Below, piece after piece: positions 1 to 10,097 of a stretch of 64,000 nucleotides of DNA. Position numbers and translations under genes: made by a program. The first letter of the stretch is position 1; every line of letters starts with the position of its first letter. The stretch is from Adiantum capillus-veneris (Eukaryota; Streptophyta; Polypodiopsida; Polypodiales; Pteridaceae), in contig CM043949.1 in NCBI GenBank assembly GCA_014529385.2, positions 107,669,054 through 107,733,053 on the forward strand. The letters are read 5' to 3'. The notes beneath the pieces are model-generated. The model was not told where the DNA came from. It was given only the letters and a program-made list of their open reading frames with translations, and did no database searches.

Positions 1-15
1 ATTGATTTATTGCAG

Positions 16-1987
16 AATCCAGATGCTCAGATTTCAGACACAATTATCTATGCTTGTCTTAAGTAAGTGTTACTATCTTGCTAGCTTTGAAAACTCAGAT
101 AATAGGTTTGCTAACTCAGGTAGAGTCTCTGCAGCCTGATCAAAAGTCAACTCCCAGTGCACACTCACACAGAGGTGTTTCTCCTTGATCCACAAATGTC
201 TGTAATTATTAGACAAAAGAATAGTCCATCTGGGACATTTGAGAGCTGGTTCCGCCACTGTGCTATGCTGGAAGTTACTGTGATCATCTTCCCATATGAG
301 AACAACCATCACTGGAGTCTCATATGCCTTGATGTTGACCAACCAGCAGTGTGGGTGTTCAATTCAATAAAAGGAACCCACCCTGAAATTAGGCTGTAAG
401 TGTTTTGTGTCAGAAAGTGTTTATTATAGATATCCATGTAAATTTGAAGCCTCATGCTAACATCTTGACATTGCCTAATGCAGTTGTATAAAGAGGTTGT
501 TGCTTGCCTATGGCAAGCTATGTGGAAGGTATGAACTATACAAGGCCACAATCAAAGAAGTACCTGTCCCAAATCAAACCGATGGGAATTCTTGCGGCTG
601 GAGATGTCTTCTCCATGCAGAATATGTCCTGCAAAGCTACTTTGCATTAAAACCTTTCATGACTAAGGTACCCATTTTGCAATGCATTCAGTTAGTTTTG
701 GTTTAGTCTATAAAAGAATTCTCATCATGTGGTCTTTCAATTTTGCAGAGTGCTTTAAAAAACTACACATATGATTATTTGCAAAGATACCGGGTAAGTT
801 TAATACAACACCTGCTTACTATGTCTAGCCCTAGAGAGCTTGAAGATAGCGGCTTGGATGAGCGCACTATTGATCTTACAAAACATGACGTGCCACCACG
901 ACAAACCCCTACATCCGATACAGTGGAATCGCATCGGGCCGAGGGTGTCATATCAGCAGAAGATCAAAGAGTCGAGGATGAGGAAAGGACAAATGAGCAT
1001 ATGGAAGCAGCTAAGGTTCAACCGGAGGAGACAATAAAAGAGGCAAGTCAGCCTGTGGAACAGCCAAAAGAGCCTATGGCTGAAACCGAAGATGAGGAAA
1101 GCAGGCCTATAGATGAGCAAAAGGATATGGATGAGGAAAGCAGGCCTCGGGACGAGCAAAATGATATGGATCAGGAAAGGATGTATGAGGCAAGCCGATC
1201 AACCTTGAATCAGGCAGAAAGGGCCATGGGGGAGACCCCTGATGAAGATTTGAATGATGACTATGAAGATAAAGCGGAGGAGAGCAACAATGACATGAAC
1301 ACTACAGAGACCCAGTATGGACCCTTGCTACCTGTAGATACGGTTGTTCCGGTAATGTCTATTCAAGTATGGCAAAATATGTTCAGCTTCTAACTACTTA
1401 TATGTACTTGTCAACTTTTACAGAGGTTGATTATCTTGGACGTCAATGGATTGCTGCTGATGCGGGTGCCTCTCGGTGACAGAGGACCCTTTGATGATTT
1501 GCAAACGTTTCGGATGGGAACTTGTCGAGTCGTGGTTCGTCCAGGAACCAAGGAGTTTATTGAGTTTCTTCTTCCGCGCTTCAGAGTTGGCATATGGTCT
1601 TCAATGCAAAGGCAAAACTTATCGCCACTAGTTGCAATAGTTTGCAGTGTATGCCAAGCTCACACGTCAGATTTTGCCTTTTTGTATGATCAAAGAAAAT
1701 GCGTTACTGTTGAGGGCCACTACCACCCTAAAAAACCAGGATTACCTCTTTTGTACAAACCGTTTAGCCAAATCGGTGTACCCTTTGATGCAACTAATAC
1801 ACTACTAATTGATGATACTCCCGAAAAGGGAGAACTAAATCCGCCGGGAACAACTATCTCACCACCTTCTTTCAAGGGGCATTCCTTCGATTTTTACCTT
1901 GAAGACATTCTGATTCCATACTTACAGAAATTGTATCTCAGTCCATTGTTCACGGACGAGTTTGTACTTTCTAATGAATTAAGATGA
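16..1987 (+). CDS. Ulp1-like (C48) cysteine protease fused to FCP1-like phosphatase domain, 5' partial
   Basis: Five exons join in frame: 16-62, 135-395, 484-667, 749-1351 and 1424-1987, about 552 residues, all with GT-AG borders and matching phases. Earlier exons lie outside the window. Exons 1-3 encode a Ulp1/SUMO-protease fold. His of HHWSL is at 310-312, the oxyanion Gln of NQTDG at 575-577, and the nucleophile Cys of SCGW at 593-595. The usual triad Asp position reads VFNSI (Asn, 361-363). Exon 4 is an acidic Glu/Asp-rich linker with an imperfect repeat (EESRP..DEQ.DMD). Exon 5 is an FCP1/NIF-like HAD domain: LDVNGLL in place of DxDGT/L (Asn at 1445-1447), RPGTKEFIEFL, VGIWSS and LLIDDTPEK. 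Known families remove SUMO-like modifiers and dephosphorylate the RNA polymerase II tail; activity of this protein is uncertain. Plant Ulp1 domains also occur in MULE and CACTA transposons, so an element origin is possible. A strong donor-like site at 792 could allow alternative splicing. Confidence 0.75.
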
Positions 1988-2013
1988 TTCTTCTATCTGT
2001 CTTTGTCTTGTCT

Positions 2014-2016
<3 letters not shown>

Positions 2017-2076
<60 letters not shown>

Positions 2077-2081
2077 TAGAC

Positions 2082-2111
<30 letters not shown>
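2017..2111. repeat. (AT)n followed by (AG)n microsatellite
   Basis: About 50 bp of AT dinucleotide is followed, after a short GACAGACAG link, by about 26 bp of AG. It lies between the convergent 3' ends of the two flanking genes. Confidence 0.95.
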
Positions 2112-2116
<5 letters not shown>

Positions 2117-2235
2117 ACGTGGTAAACAAATGTATTTCAAGCACACTTTTTCACAGGGCACAATTGAAAAATGAGATCAATAAACTTCATGTCTTGAAAG
2201 TCATTTGTATACACTTGGGTTTACAAGAATATCTG

Positions 2236-3656
2236 TTACATTGACACTACTTCAACCCGACCATCCAACTCTTTGCACAAAATATCTTTTTCTCTTCGCC
2301 GCATCACCTTACGGCCAGCTAAGAAAAAGGAAAAATCTGATAGTTCCTTGTCCATTGACTCTTCAATGATGTCATTTCGCAAATGCTGAAGACTGCATAG
2401 CTCCCTTATTGTAACCACCAATAGTAGGCCATTCTCTTTATCAATCACTTCCACATCCACAGTAGGATTATCTTCCAAACCTGCAGAAACTTGGTCCATA
2501 GGAATGTACTTACCGTTTAGCATTTGTGATCGCATATACCAAAATGAGAGTAATAGTGATTGGCTTGCAATCATGTACTTGACAACTAGAGTATCAAGCG
2601 CGACCTCGCACCGTAAACCAATCTCTTCCTTTGCATACCATCCTTTGTCAAGAAGTTTGTCACAGGATGACTGCTGAAATGACTTGCACATGAACATAGT
2701 TTTTGTAACTCTGATGTTGTAGCTATGAAACAGCTCTATGAAGAGTGCAACAGGACAAAAGTTTGCAATTCGAACCAGTTTGGTAGGAACAGAGCTACGC
2801 AGAGACCTTTGTATATCCTTGTAGAGCTTACTTCGCATTGCCTCCACCATTGTTTCCTCGGGAACTGGCCAGTCCACAGTGTTCCAATCGGTCGGTAGAG
2901 GTAGTTTCACCAACATGCCATTCTTATTGCCTGAGCTGAGTTGGTAAAAGTGGTCATAAAAAAAGATTCCCTCATCAGCCAATCTTTTGCTGCTCCTCTT
3001 TGAATACTGTAGAGAACCAATATGGGCATGTACAACATGGAAGAGGCCTATTATGCACTCCACAGGCTCCCATTGCTCATAAGAAGAGGGATAAACATCT
3101 GCAATATATATAAGAAGAGTTAAACTAAGAGTATCAATAAGTACAAATGACAAATCTAATGTAATTGAGTTGTGAAGAGTAGAGACATTACTCATAACAA
3201 GCGGGAGAAACATTGCAAAATATATAAGAAAAGTTATAATGAGAGTATCAGTAAGTTCACATGTCAAGAGTACTTACAATTGCAACGTGGTTGATGTATA
3301 TTTGATACATTTCCACCGTTTGCTATCACCTCTGGATGGGTAAACACATGCTGAACAAGAACTTCCTTTACAGATCTTTTGCCGATCTCAACTTTGAAAT
3401 CCAACACCCTGGCCTTTCATGCTGAGCGGTAAACGTTGATACCACTAAACCTCTTGGGTCTTCTTGGTTGCATGAGGACCCATGAACCTTTGTTTATCCT
3501 TTGTCCAACCCATTGGTTGTCTGCACTTATTGAAGCTGGTATTGTAATTGAGGATATGCTACTACTTGGCCTTCTAGGCAAAGTGCCGTTGTTGTTTGTT
3601 GGTGTGAGAGACAGTAAACACCTTGAGGCTCTTGGGCGAGAAGACGTGGATGCCAT
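2236..3656 (-). CDS. Unrecognised two-exon protein with one in-frame TGA
   Basis: Reading the minus strand, exon 1 runs 3656-3278 (ATG at 3656, donor GTAAGT) and exon 2 runs 3098-2236 (acceptor ATTGCAG). Phases match, giving 413 codons plus stop. The N-terminus is rich in Ser, Thr and Arg with few acidic residues and could be a transit peptide; this is inference. The body contains WVLMQPRRPKRFSG, QWEPVECIIGLFHVVHAH and a C-terminal KVMRRREKDI stretch. I recognise no domain. A single in-frame TGA at 3419-3417 interrupts exon 1, and coding-like sequence continues in the same frame on both sides. It could be a CGA-to-TGA mutation (pseudogene) or an unseen splice. It is convergent with the Ulp1-FCP1 gene. 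The intron and acceptor region is part of a local duplication. Confidence 0.5.
3076..3270. repeat. Local duplication (offset 115 bp) covering an intron acceptor
   Basis: About 78 bp starting CTCATAAGAAG at 3076 is repeated, diverged, from 3191 (CTCATAACAAG). On the minus strand the unit holds the start of exon 2 and the acceptor of the unrecognised gene. The copy at 3191 has lost the AG of the acceptor. Confidence 0.75.
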
Positions 3657-4009
3657 AACTCTCAGAGAAAAGCTTTAGTGGAGGGAGATTCACTTTGAAA
3701 GCATTCTAATGGAGGGAAAGTGTTTCAAAATTCCAATATCTTGTGCGGGCTTAATGGTCACCCTCCAGTACGTTAATGACCATGAGAGAATATCAGAAGT
3801 GGGACCACACGCAAGCACCTAAAAGCTCGGTAAAAGTAAGGAAATTACTATGCTACAATCCTAGTTTCGTGAAAGTTTTATGCTATTTTCCTATTTTTTG
3901 AGTTTTTCCAGGTACTTTTCTACGTAACGTAGCCTTCATGCTCATTGGACGCGCTCTATTTTTCTCTCTCTTCATATGGCCCTCCAAATGACCTCCAAAA
4001 TTTCCTAAT
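3657..4009. other. Intergenic; nothing recognised
   Basis: This holds the upstream region of the minus-strand gene and the left flank of the truncated transposase copy. I see no gene, RNA or clear repeat. Confidence 0.6.
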
Positions 4010-4902
4010 GCATCATGGCATGAGGAGAATAAATCTTCGGATGGTGTGCTACGAATTCCTGCAGATTGCACAGCCTGGAAACATATAGATGGAACATGGT
4101 CGGACTTTGCCAGGGAAGCTCGAAATTTGCGCTTAGGCCTGGCTATGGATGGCGTAAATCCATTTGGTCAAAGATCAACATCTTACAGTGTATGGCCCGT
4201 TGTCATCGTCAACTACAACATTCCCCCGTGGTTGACTACGAAGAAGGGGCACCTATGGCTAAGCTTGATTGTGCCAGGGCGATATAAAGTGGGGAATATG
4301 GATGTGTATCTTCGTCCACTATTGGAAGAGCTACAACAATTGTGGATTGGCATAGAGGTGGTGGATATGAGCCGACACACAGGACGACGGAATGCTTTGA
4401 TCAGAGGCATTCTAATGTGGACCATGCATGACTATCCCGGGCTAACAGAATGCTCAGGTGATCTATTGACACTCCTCACTCAGACACTGTAAATATTGTT
4501 TTTTCCCATAGTTGATCTATTATCATGTGTATACATGCAGGGCTTCAAACAAGCGGATATAGAGCATGTGTCACATGTGGACCTAGACTGAATGCACGTA
4601 GGGCACCCTCACTGAAGAAGCAAATCTACGAAGGTCATCAAACATATCTTCCAGAGAATCATGTGTTACGCGACGGCTTTTTGGGAAGAGAGCCACCAAG
4701 GATGTCTGCACAAGCATGGTTAGAGCAGAAGGAGATGTGCGATGACGGATTGCCTCCAGGGATGAAGAGACTATCTCTATGGTACGAGTTACCATACTGG
4801 CCCCGACTCATGATCAATCACTTGCTTGATCCAATGCACATATTCAAGAATGTGGGTAATCTACTATGGGACCATTTGACCGGCAAGAAAGATACTTTGG
4901 GA
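4010..4902 (+). pseudogene. Truncated CACTA TNP2-like transposase fragment
   Basis: Near-identical copy of minus-strand 23946-23055 in the CACTA element further along, covering the end of exon 2, one intron and most of exon 3. Exon 2 sequence ends at 4457 (donor GTGATC) and exon 3 restarts at 4541 after ATGCAG. The retained intron shows a DNA-level copy, not a retrocopy. Readable motifs are AMDGVNPFG, SLWYELPYWP and LLDPMHIFKNV of the Transposase_21 family (the transposase that cuts CACTA ends). About eight residues differ from the full copy over about 300. The N-terminus and everything after GKKDTLG are missing, and no CACTA termini flank it. Cannot encode an active enzyme. Confidence 0.9.
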
Positions 4903-4991
4903 GGTAAAGAGTTGGAAATTAAGACCATGAAGTTAAAATGAAGATACTTTGCATGGGAGGTAAAGAGTTGGAAATTAAGACCATGAAGTTA
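4890..4991. repeat. Tandem duplication at the right edge of the transposase fragment
   Basis: A unit of about 46 bp starting AGATACTTTG at 4890 recurs at 4942 with a small insertion. It contains the last bases of the transposase fragment, so the duplication happened with or after the truncation. Confidence 0.85.
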
Positions 4992-5134
4992 CGACAAAAA
5001 GAATTTCCAAATCGTGACGACTTTTGGTGTCAATCTACCTTTTTTATTTACTACAATGTCTAACTGCCTTTCTATCTCCTAAAACAAGAATTAATTTATT
5101 AGATATCCTTTACGATATTACACCCAACACCTAA

Positions 5135-5422
5135 GGCTATGGTCACGCGAGGCTTAGTTATCTATAAGCCTCGACAAGCCTGACGATGGCAGGTACGACA
5201 ACTGTTGCGGTGACGGGGAAGTGCAAGTAGTCAGAGAGAGGTTGAGGCGCAACAAGGAGAGAGAAACAAAGGGCACACCGGCCAGCTACTGGCATAGTTT
5301 TTCAACTATGCTGAAAATGGAATAGTAAGCTTACTAAGCCGGTGGCCTACTGCAAAAAGTTGCGCAGCGTCAGATTCTGCTGGCCTAGGTTACGGAAAAC
5401 TAAGCCTCGCGTGACCATAGCC
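5135..5422. mobile_element. Tourist/PIF-Harbinger-like MITE with TAA target duplication
   Basis: A 288-bp non-coding element. Its ends are an inverted repeat of about 25 bp beginning GGCTATGGTCACGCGAGGC at 5135 and its reverse complement ending at 5422. TAA lies immediately outside both ends (5132-5134 and 5423-5425), the 3-bp TWA duplication of PIF/Harbinger elements. No coding capacity, so any movement would depend on a transposase elsewhere. Confidence 0.85.
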
Positions 5423-5485
5423 TAAGCAATGTGACTATTTGAGATTACCTACACCTATGGCCTTTGAAGCTAGAACAAAAATGCT

Positions 5486-6919
5486 TTACAAGAAATACGT
5501 GAGCACTTGCTTCTTTCGACTTCCGCCTTCTCCATAAAGCTCGTTCCACTGTTTAAGCTCGGCCATGCTACCTCCTTCCATTGCAAAACTGGAGGATACC
5601 AGCTGTTTCGCTTGCTTCAAGTCTTCCATGCTGAGTGGGCGCAGAGTTACTTCTTCTTCTTCACCATCTTCTTCTTTGGGAATTGCTTCGTTATCTGTCG
5701 ATTCCTCCTCAACAATATTATCTTTGGCTTCTTCTTCCTGCTCTAGGGTTTCCTCCTCGATTGCTGCAATATCATCGTCCCTCGCAGCAGCTTCATTGCA
5801 CCCTTCTGCTGCATGTGAGGCTATGGTAGATGACGTACAGCTACTCGTAGTAGGAGCTTCTTTCATCTTCGACTGCTCCATCTTGATTAGCTCTCGAATG
5901 GGCCGATAGGCTGCAGTCTTGCACAAAATCTTCAAGTCGCTTCCAGAATAGCCATGGGTCATGCCTGCAATCTCAGAGAGGCTGACGTCTTCCGAGATGT
6001 TGGGCTCTTTGCAGATAGTGGCTCTGAGGATTTTCTCTCTGCAGGCCTTGTCCGGAAGGTCCACCATGATTCTTCTCTCAAACCTGCGAACGACGGCGTC
6101 GTCCAGATCGTAGGGACGATTGGTGGCGGCCAGCACAAGCACTTTCGTCTCTGCCTTAGACAGAAGGCCATCCCAGCAGGTCATGAACTCGTTCTTTATG
6201 GATCTCATAGCCTCGTGCTCTCCGGCGCCGCCACCTGCACCTCTCATGGCGGACCTGTGGCCGAGCATGCTGTCGACCTCGTCGATAAAGACGATGGTGG
6301 GCGCGACGCGGGCAGCGAGAGAGAAGACGGCGCGCACGAATTTCTCGCCCTCGCCGAACCAGCGACAGGCGATGGTGGACATGGAGAGGTTGATGAAGCT
6401 GGCGCCAGTCTCACAGGCGAGGGCCTTGGCGAGCATGGTTTTACCGGTGCCCGGGGGTCCGAACAGGAGGATGCCTTTGCAGGGCTCGACAAGGGAGCCT
6501 CTGCGGAAGAGCTTGGGGCGGCGGAGGGGAAGTATGACGAGCTCCTGAAGGGCCTCTTTAACGTGGGCGAGGCCACCGACGTCGGAAAAACGCAGGCCGA
6601 TGAGCGGCGCGGGAATCATTTCTTCGCGAATGAGCTCTTCGTACTCGTTGTCGAGATCAGGGTGTAAACCTGCGCCCATGCACCCACCATCGCCACCCTG
6701 CGGCGGCGGCGGCGGCCTATCGCCGGAGGTCAAATCTTTGAGCCGCAGCTGTAGCACAGCATGAGGGAAATATTCTGTACGACTCTTTGGCCAGCTTCTC
6801 TGCCACATCGTGGTCGCAGGTACCCCTATCCCCACCCCCACGGCCAGCAGTACCAGTGGATACAACTTCACCTCTCGCATCATCGCTTCATTCACGCGAT
6901 CCATGCTTGTGATCTCCAA
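5486..6919 (-). CDS. AAA ATPase, plant DAA1/ATAD1-Msp1-like, intronless
   Basis: An intact 477-residue frame. Residues about 20-37 are a hydrophobic segment that could anchor the protein in a membrane. A Pro/Gly-rich linker follows, then the AAA domain from about 90. Walker A GPPGTGKT is at 154-161, Walker B IVFIDE at 209-214, sensor 1 ATNRP at 265-269, and the arginine-finger segment RRFERR at 278-283. Residues about 355-425 are an acidic low-complexity insert (EEE/DDD). The C-terminus WNELYGEGGSRKK followed by a YFL end is typical of the plant DAA1-type AAA group, whose known members are longer. ATAD1/Msp1 relatives extract misplaced tail-anchored proteins from organelle membranes; the substrate here is unknown. 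No introns and a GC-rich core unlike the neighbourhood suggest an old retrocopy that stayed open. Divergent from the transporter relic. Confidence 0.88.
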   Translation of the reverse strand: MEITSMDRVNEAMMREVKLYPLVLLAVGVGIGVPATTMWQRSWPKSRTEYFPHAVLQLRLKDLTSGDRPPPPPQGGDGGCMGAGLHPDLDNEYEELIREEMIPAPLIGLRFSDVGGLAHVKEALQELVILPLRRPKLFRRGSLVEPCKGILLFGPPGTGKTMLAKALACETGASFINLSMSTIACRWFGEGEKFVRAVFSLAARVAPTIVFIDEVDSMLGHRSAMRGAGGGAGEHEAMRSIKNEFMTCWDGLLSKAETKVLVLAATNRPYDLDDAVVRRFERRIMVDLPDKACREKILRATICKEPNISEDVSLSEIAGMTHGYSGSDLKILCKTAAYRPIRELIKMEQSKMKEAPTTSSCTSSTIASHAAEGCNEAAARDDDIAAIEEETLEQEEEAKDNIVEEESTDNEAIPKEEDGEEEEVTLRPLSMEDLKQAKQLVSSSFAMEGGSMAELKQWNELYGEGGSRKKQVLTYFL

Positions 6920-7164
6920 TCAATTTGTGTGCGAGCGTGTTCCTTGCGGGTCCCTTATTAGTTCTTTGAGGATATCGTCGGGCGCTATCCCAGCATTAAA
7001 CCGATTTCAAATCCTGCTCATTGTTCTTTGAGAAGAAAAATTGCCACATTCGAGGAGGTGATATTTTTGGCCTGCCCAAAAGGGCCAAGGCCATAGTGAT
7101 GGGTTCGCTCTTTGTTAGTGAAAAATCTCATATATATTTTAAAAAATAAACTAAAGATTGGTGA
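6920..7164. other. Intergenic between divergent AAA gene and transporter relic
   Basis: Short spacer that should hold the AAA promoter. I see no distinct motif beyond an AT-rich stretch near 7130-7155. Confidence 0.5.
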
Positions 7165-8515
7165 GTGCACTGTAACATTCAAGAAAAATTCATGAGTGGT
7201 AGTGGTGTGCTGTTGAAAAATTTAAAGGATCCAATGTGTATGAGTGGACAGGTGGTGAGCTGGTTGGGGCGGTATCGAGCGTTGCTGGTGTCTTCTGTAC
7301 TCTTTCTGGAGGACAGCGTCGTCTTGGCCACACCAACCAGCTTTGTTTGGCTCCTGTTGGGGCGTGTAGTAAGAGGCCTCGGTGTGGACTTTTCCATGAT
7401 GATTGCCCCGTTCTACTCCACCGAGATCTCTCTAGCGCAAGTACGTGCGTTCCTGGTCTCGTGGACAGAGATGTTTGTGAACGTTGGCATCTTGTTGGGA
7501 GACGTGGTGGGATTTGCATTCCAGTTCTTGAGCCCGCACTACAAGTGGCAGCTGATGCTGGGGATAGAGGCATTGCAAGCGCTTTTCTTGGGAGGTGCAG
7601 TGCTGCTAAAGGTACGTGTTGCCCGAGTCCCCACGTTGGCTGGTGATGAAATGGAGGGAGGAGGCACAAGAGGTGCTGCAAGGCGTGGTGTGTGGAGGAG
7701 ACGAGCTTGAGAGACAGACGCAACTAGACAAGATCCGAAAAGCGAACAAGGAGGAGTTAGAAGCAGAAGGAATTATTGATGGGGCCGCAGGGTTGCTGAT
7801 CTGCAAGTGCGAAGAAAATGTAGTGTCGAATAAATGGAGCATCAAGTATTGGGCCAAGACAGCAGCTGTTCAAGGATCCACCTACATCATCTCTTGTCCT
7901 CCCCTTTGGCACGCATGTACCTGGTAGCTCTGGCCATAAACTTATTCCAACGAGCGTCGAGGATTGACGCGTTGTGTACTACACACCGGTGGTGTTCAAG
8001 CAGGCGGGTCTGCACAGCAAGGTGGGTATGCTGGGTGCCATTGTGGGCATGGGATCAGTGACTAAGCCGGCATTTGTACTTGTGGCCACCTTTCTGTTGG
8101 ACCGGGTAAGCTCATGTACTGGGCAGTGTGGCTCCTCGACCTCAACTTGGCCAAGGGTGACTCGATGCTTTCGATGGCCACAAAAACAGAAGCACATCAC
8201 TCCCCTGTGGGCATTGCGATCACCATAGTGGCGGTGTTTGCATATGTTGTCTTCTTCTCCATCGGCTTTGTCTCCATTAGCTACATCCTAACGGCAAAGA
8301 TATTCCCGTTGCGCCATCGATCCACGGTGGTGGGTGTATCGGTGTTTGTGAACTGTGCAGTAAGCGGGACAATGGCATTGTCATTTCTGAGCATTGCAAA
8401 AACAATCACCCCTGCATGAACCTTCCTGCTCTTTGCGGGGATCACAATATTACTCTCCATTGTCTTGTGGTGCCTTGTGCCGGAAACCAAAGGAAAATAG
8501 CTGAAGGAAGTCAAT
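7165..8515 (+). pseudogene. MFS monosaccharide/polyol transporter pseudogene
   Basis: Pieces of a plant plasma-membrane sugar/polyol symporter occur in order but in different frames. From 7237: LLLGRVVRGLGVDF, APFYSTEISLAQVR and SWTEMFVNVGILLG (central MFS helices). From 7619: PESPRWLV, the loop motif, after a frameshift. From 7974: YYTPVVFKQAGL. From 8114: AKIFPLRHRSTVVG. At about 8477-8500 is VPETKGK followed by a stop. The first two helices are missing, there are at least three frame changes, and a stop lies at 8417-8419. Family members move hexoses or sugar alcohols with protons through 12 helices; this copy cannot. Confidence 0.85.
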
Positions 8516-9728
8516 CACCTCTTCAGTAGCCTATCAGCTAGTTGCAACAATCCAATTGGCGACCCAGAGTTTAGACTCTACAACTTATAGCTCGCCTTTT
8601 TGATGGGCAATGGAACACAAGAAATATTCAACATTCCCACATGGAGCGTGTCCACTTCATTGTGAATATGGCTATATAAGGCACCAAGAGGATTTTGCTT
8701 CTCGAACACTTTTCTTTCTGTTAAATGTTACCAACACTGTAAACAATTAACTATTGAGTTGTCAGACGGGTATTGAACTACTGAGGTGTACAAAAGTTGG
8801 TGCATCAATCTTTTTTTGAAAAATTAATCATAATCGCAACCTAATAAGATTAGACGAAGCAAAAATTTAGATCAAATAAGGAGCTTGGAGTCTCGAGTCT
8901 AGAGACAAAAGACACTCATCACAAAGACATAAGGCACTTATTTCAAGGATCGAGGACTCATCAGTATGCCTAGACAATTTAGAAAAGGCAAATTCTTTGA
9001 ACTGGCACAGTCCAGACCAAGGATGATTGGACCACATCTCCCAAATCCCAAATCCACTCAAGAGTTGGTTGCCTTTTAGATTTGAGTAGGATAGCATAGG
9101 ACTCCAACATACGAGCCTTCCGACTCATAACATATGCTTGTTGGCGCTTGAATGATGCTCTATGCATTATGTGCCACATGGAAAGCTGCCACAGACATTG
9201 TGATGCTATGGAATATAAAGAAGAAGTCCCCGTATCACATAGGCCGAGGCAGTGATAACTAACTCCGCAAGACAACGCAACTTCCAACTCTCATGTTTGT
9301 AGCAAACCTCCAATTGCAGGGGCAACTATGAATCATAGAAAGAGCAGCAGATGGAGATCAGTAAGCATGAAGGAATATCGCCTAGAATCAGTGCTATCAA
9401 ATGTCATGCTCATAGGGCAGAGGCCTTGAAGCTGGTAGGACAATAGTGATGTGGGTTGGAAGGAGGTGGATTAAGCGTGGGAGAAGAGGGGGTTCTCTCT
9501 CACTTTGTGTCCTTGGCAAAGCGTCTTTGACTCTAGCTCTGCAGCAGTTGCTCTAGGCCATTGGTGCAAGCCCTATCACTACAAGTTTCAGCCCTTTTTC
9601 CGTCGATGGAAAAAATGAAATTCTCACTTGCAGGTGAGAAATCAAATTTTTGCACCTGCGCACGTCTAATTTTCATGGTTGCGTCTTGGTTTTTCCATGT
9701 AAAAATGTATTTTTTTGTCACTCAAGGG
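8516..9728. other. Non-coding; no feature supported
   Basis: The tail of the transporter relic region and AT-rich sequence. The minus strand at 9287-8979 has a 102-residue open frame (WQLSMWHIMHRASF...) that faintly resembles the end of a LINE polyprotein. I cannot support this. Confidence 0.4.
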
Positions 9729-9796
9729 GTTGTCACGGCACTGTGACAACTCCAAAATTGGTGGAAAACTGTGACAACCCCAAAATTGGTGGAAAA
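9729..9796. repeat. 8-bp inverted repeat plus 28-bp tandem duplication
   Basis: GTTGTCAC at 9729 pairs perfectly with GTGACAAC at 9743-9750 across a 6-bp loop. The unit starting CTGTGACAAC is then repeated twice with 28-bp period (9741-9768 and 9769-9796), one clear mismatch. Confidence 0.85.
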
Positions 9797-9911
9797 GTCA
9801 ACTTTTTTAATGTGAAAATTCACTATGCGAAAATTTTCCACCTTGTTGGGATTTTCCCACTCTTGGGTGGGACTCAAGTTGAGGAAAGTGATGAATGCCG
9901 TAGTGTGGGGG

Positions 9912-9912
<1 letters not shown>

Positions 9913-9956
<44 letters not shown>

Positions 9957-9969
9957 ATATATATGTATG

Positions 9970-10002
<33 letters not shown>

Positions 10003-10017
10003 ATATATATATGTATG

Positions 10018-10094
<77 letters not shown>
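9913..10094. repeat. Compound microsatellite (AT)n/(GTAT)n/(AG)n
   Basis: AT runs broken by blocks of GTAT/GTATGTAT, ending in about 30 bp of AG from 10065. Tyr/Ile and Leu/Ser-rich open frames here are artefacts of the repeat. Confidence 0.95.

Positions 10095-10097
<3 letters not shown>

Noticed and set aside
3436-3678. Plus-strand frame opposite exon 1 of the unrecognised gene
   Set aside because: Minus-strand exons join in phase with good splice sites; the plus frame has no such support.
5954-6667. Long plus-strand open frames opposite the AAA ATPase
   Set aside because: They are antisense to a clearly conserved gene in GC-rich sequence and show no domain of their own.
7190-7723. Minus-strand 177-codon frame over the transporter relic
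   Set aside because: The plus strand carries ordered MFS motifs; the other strand has none.
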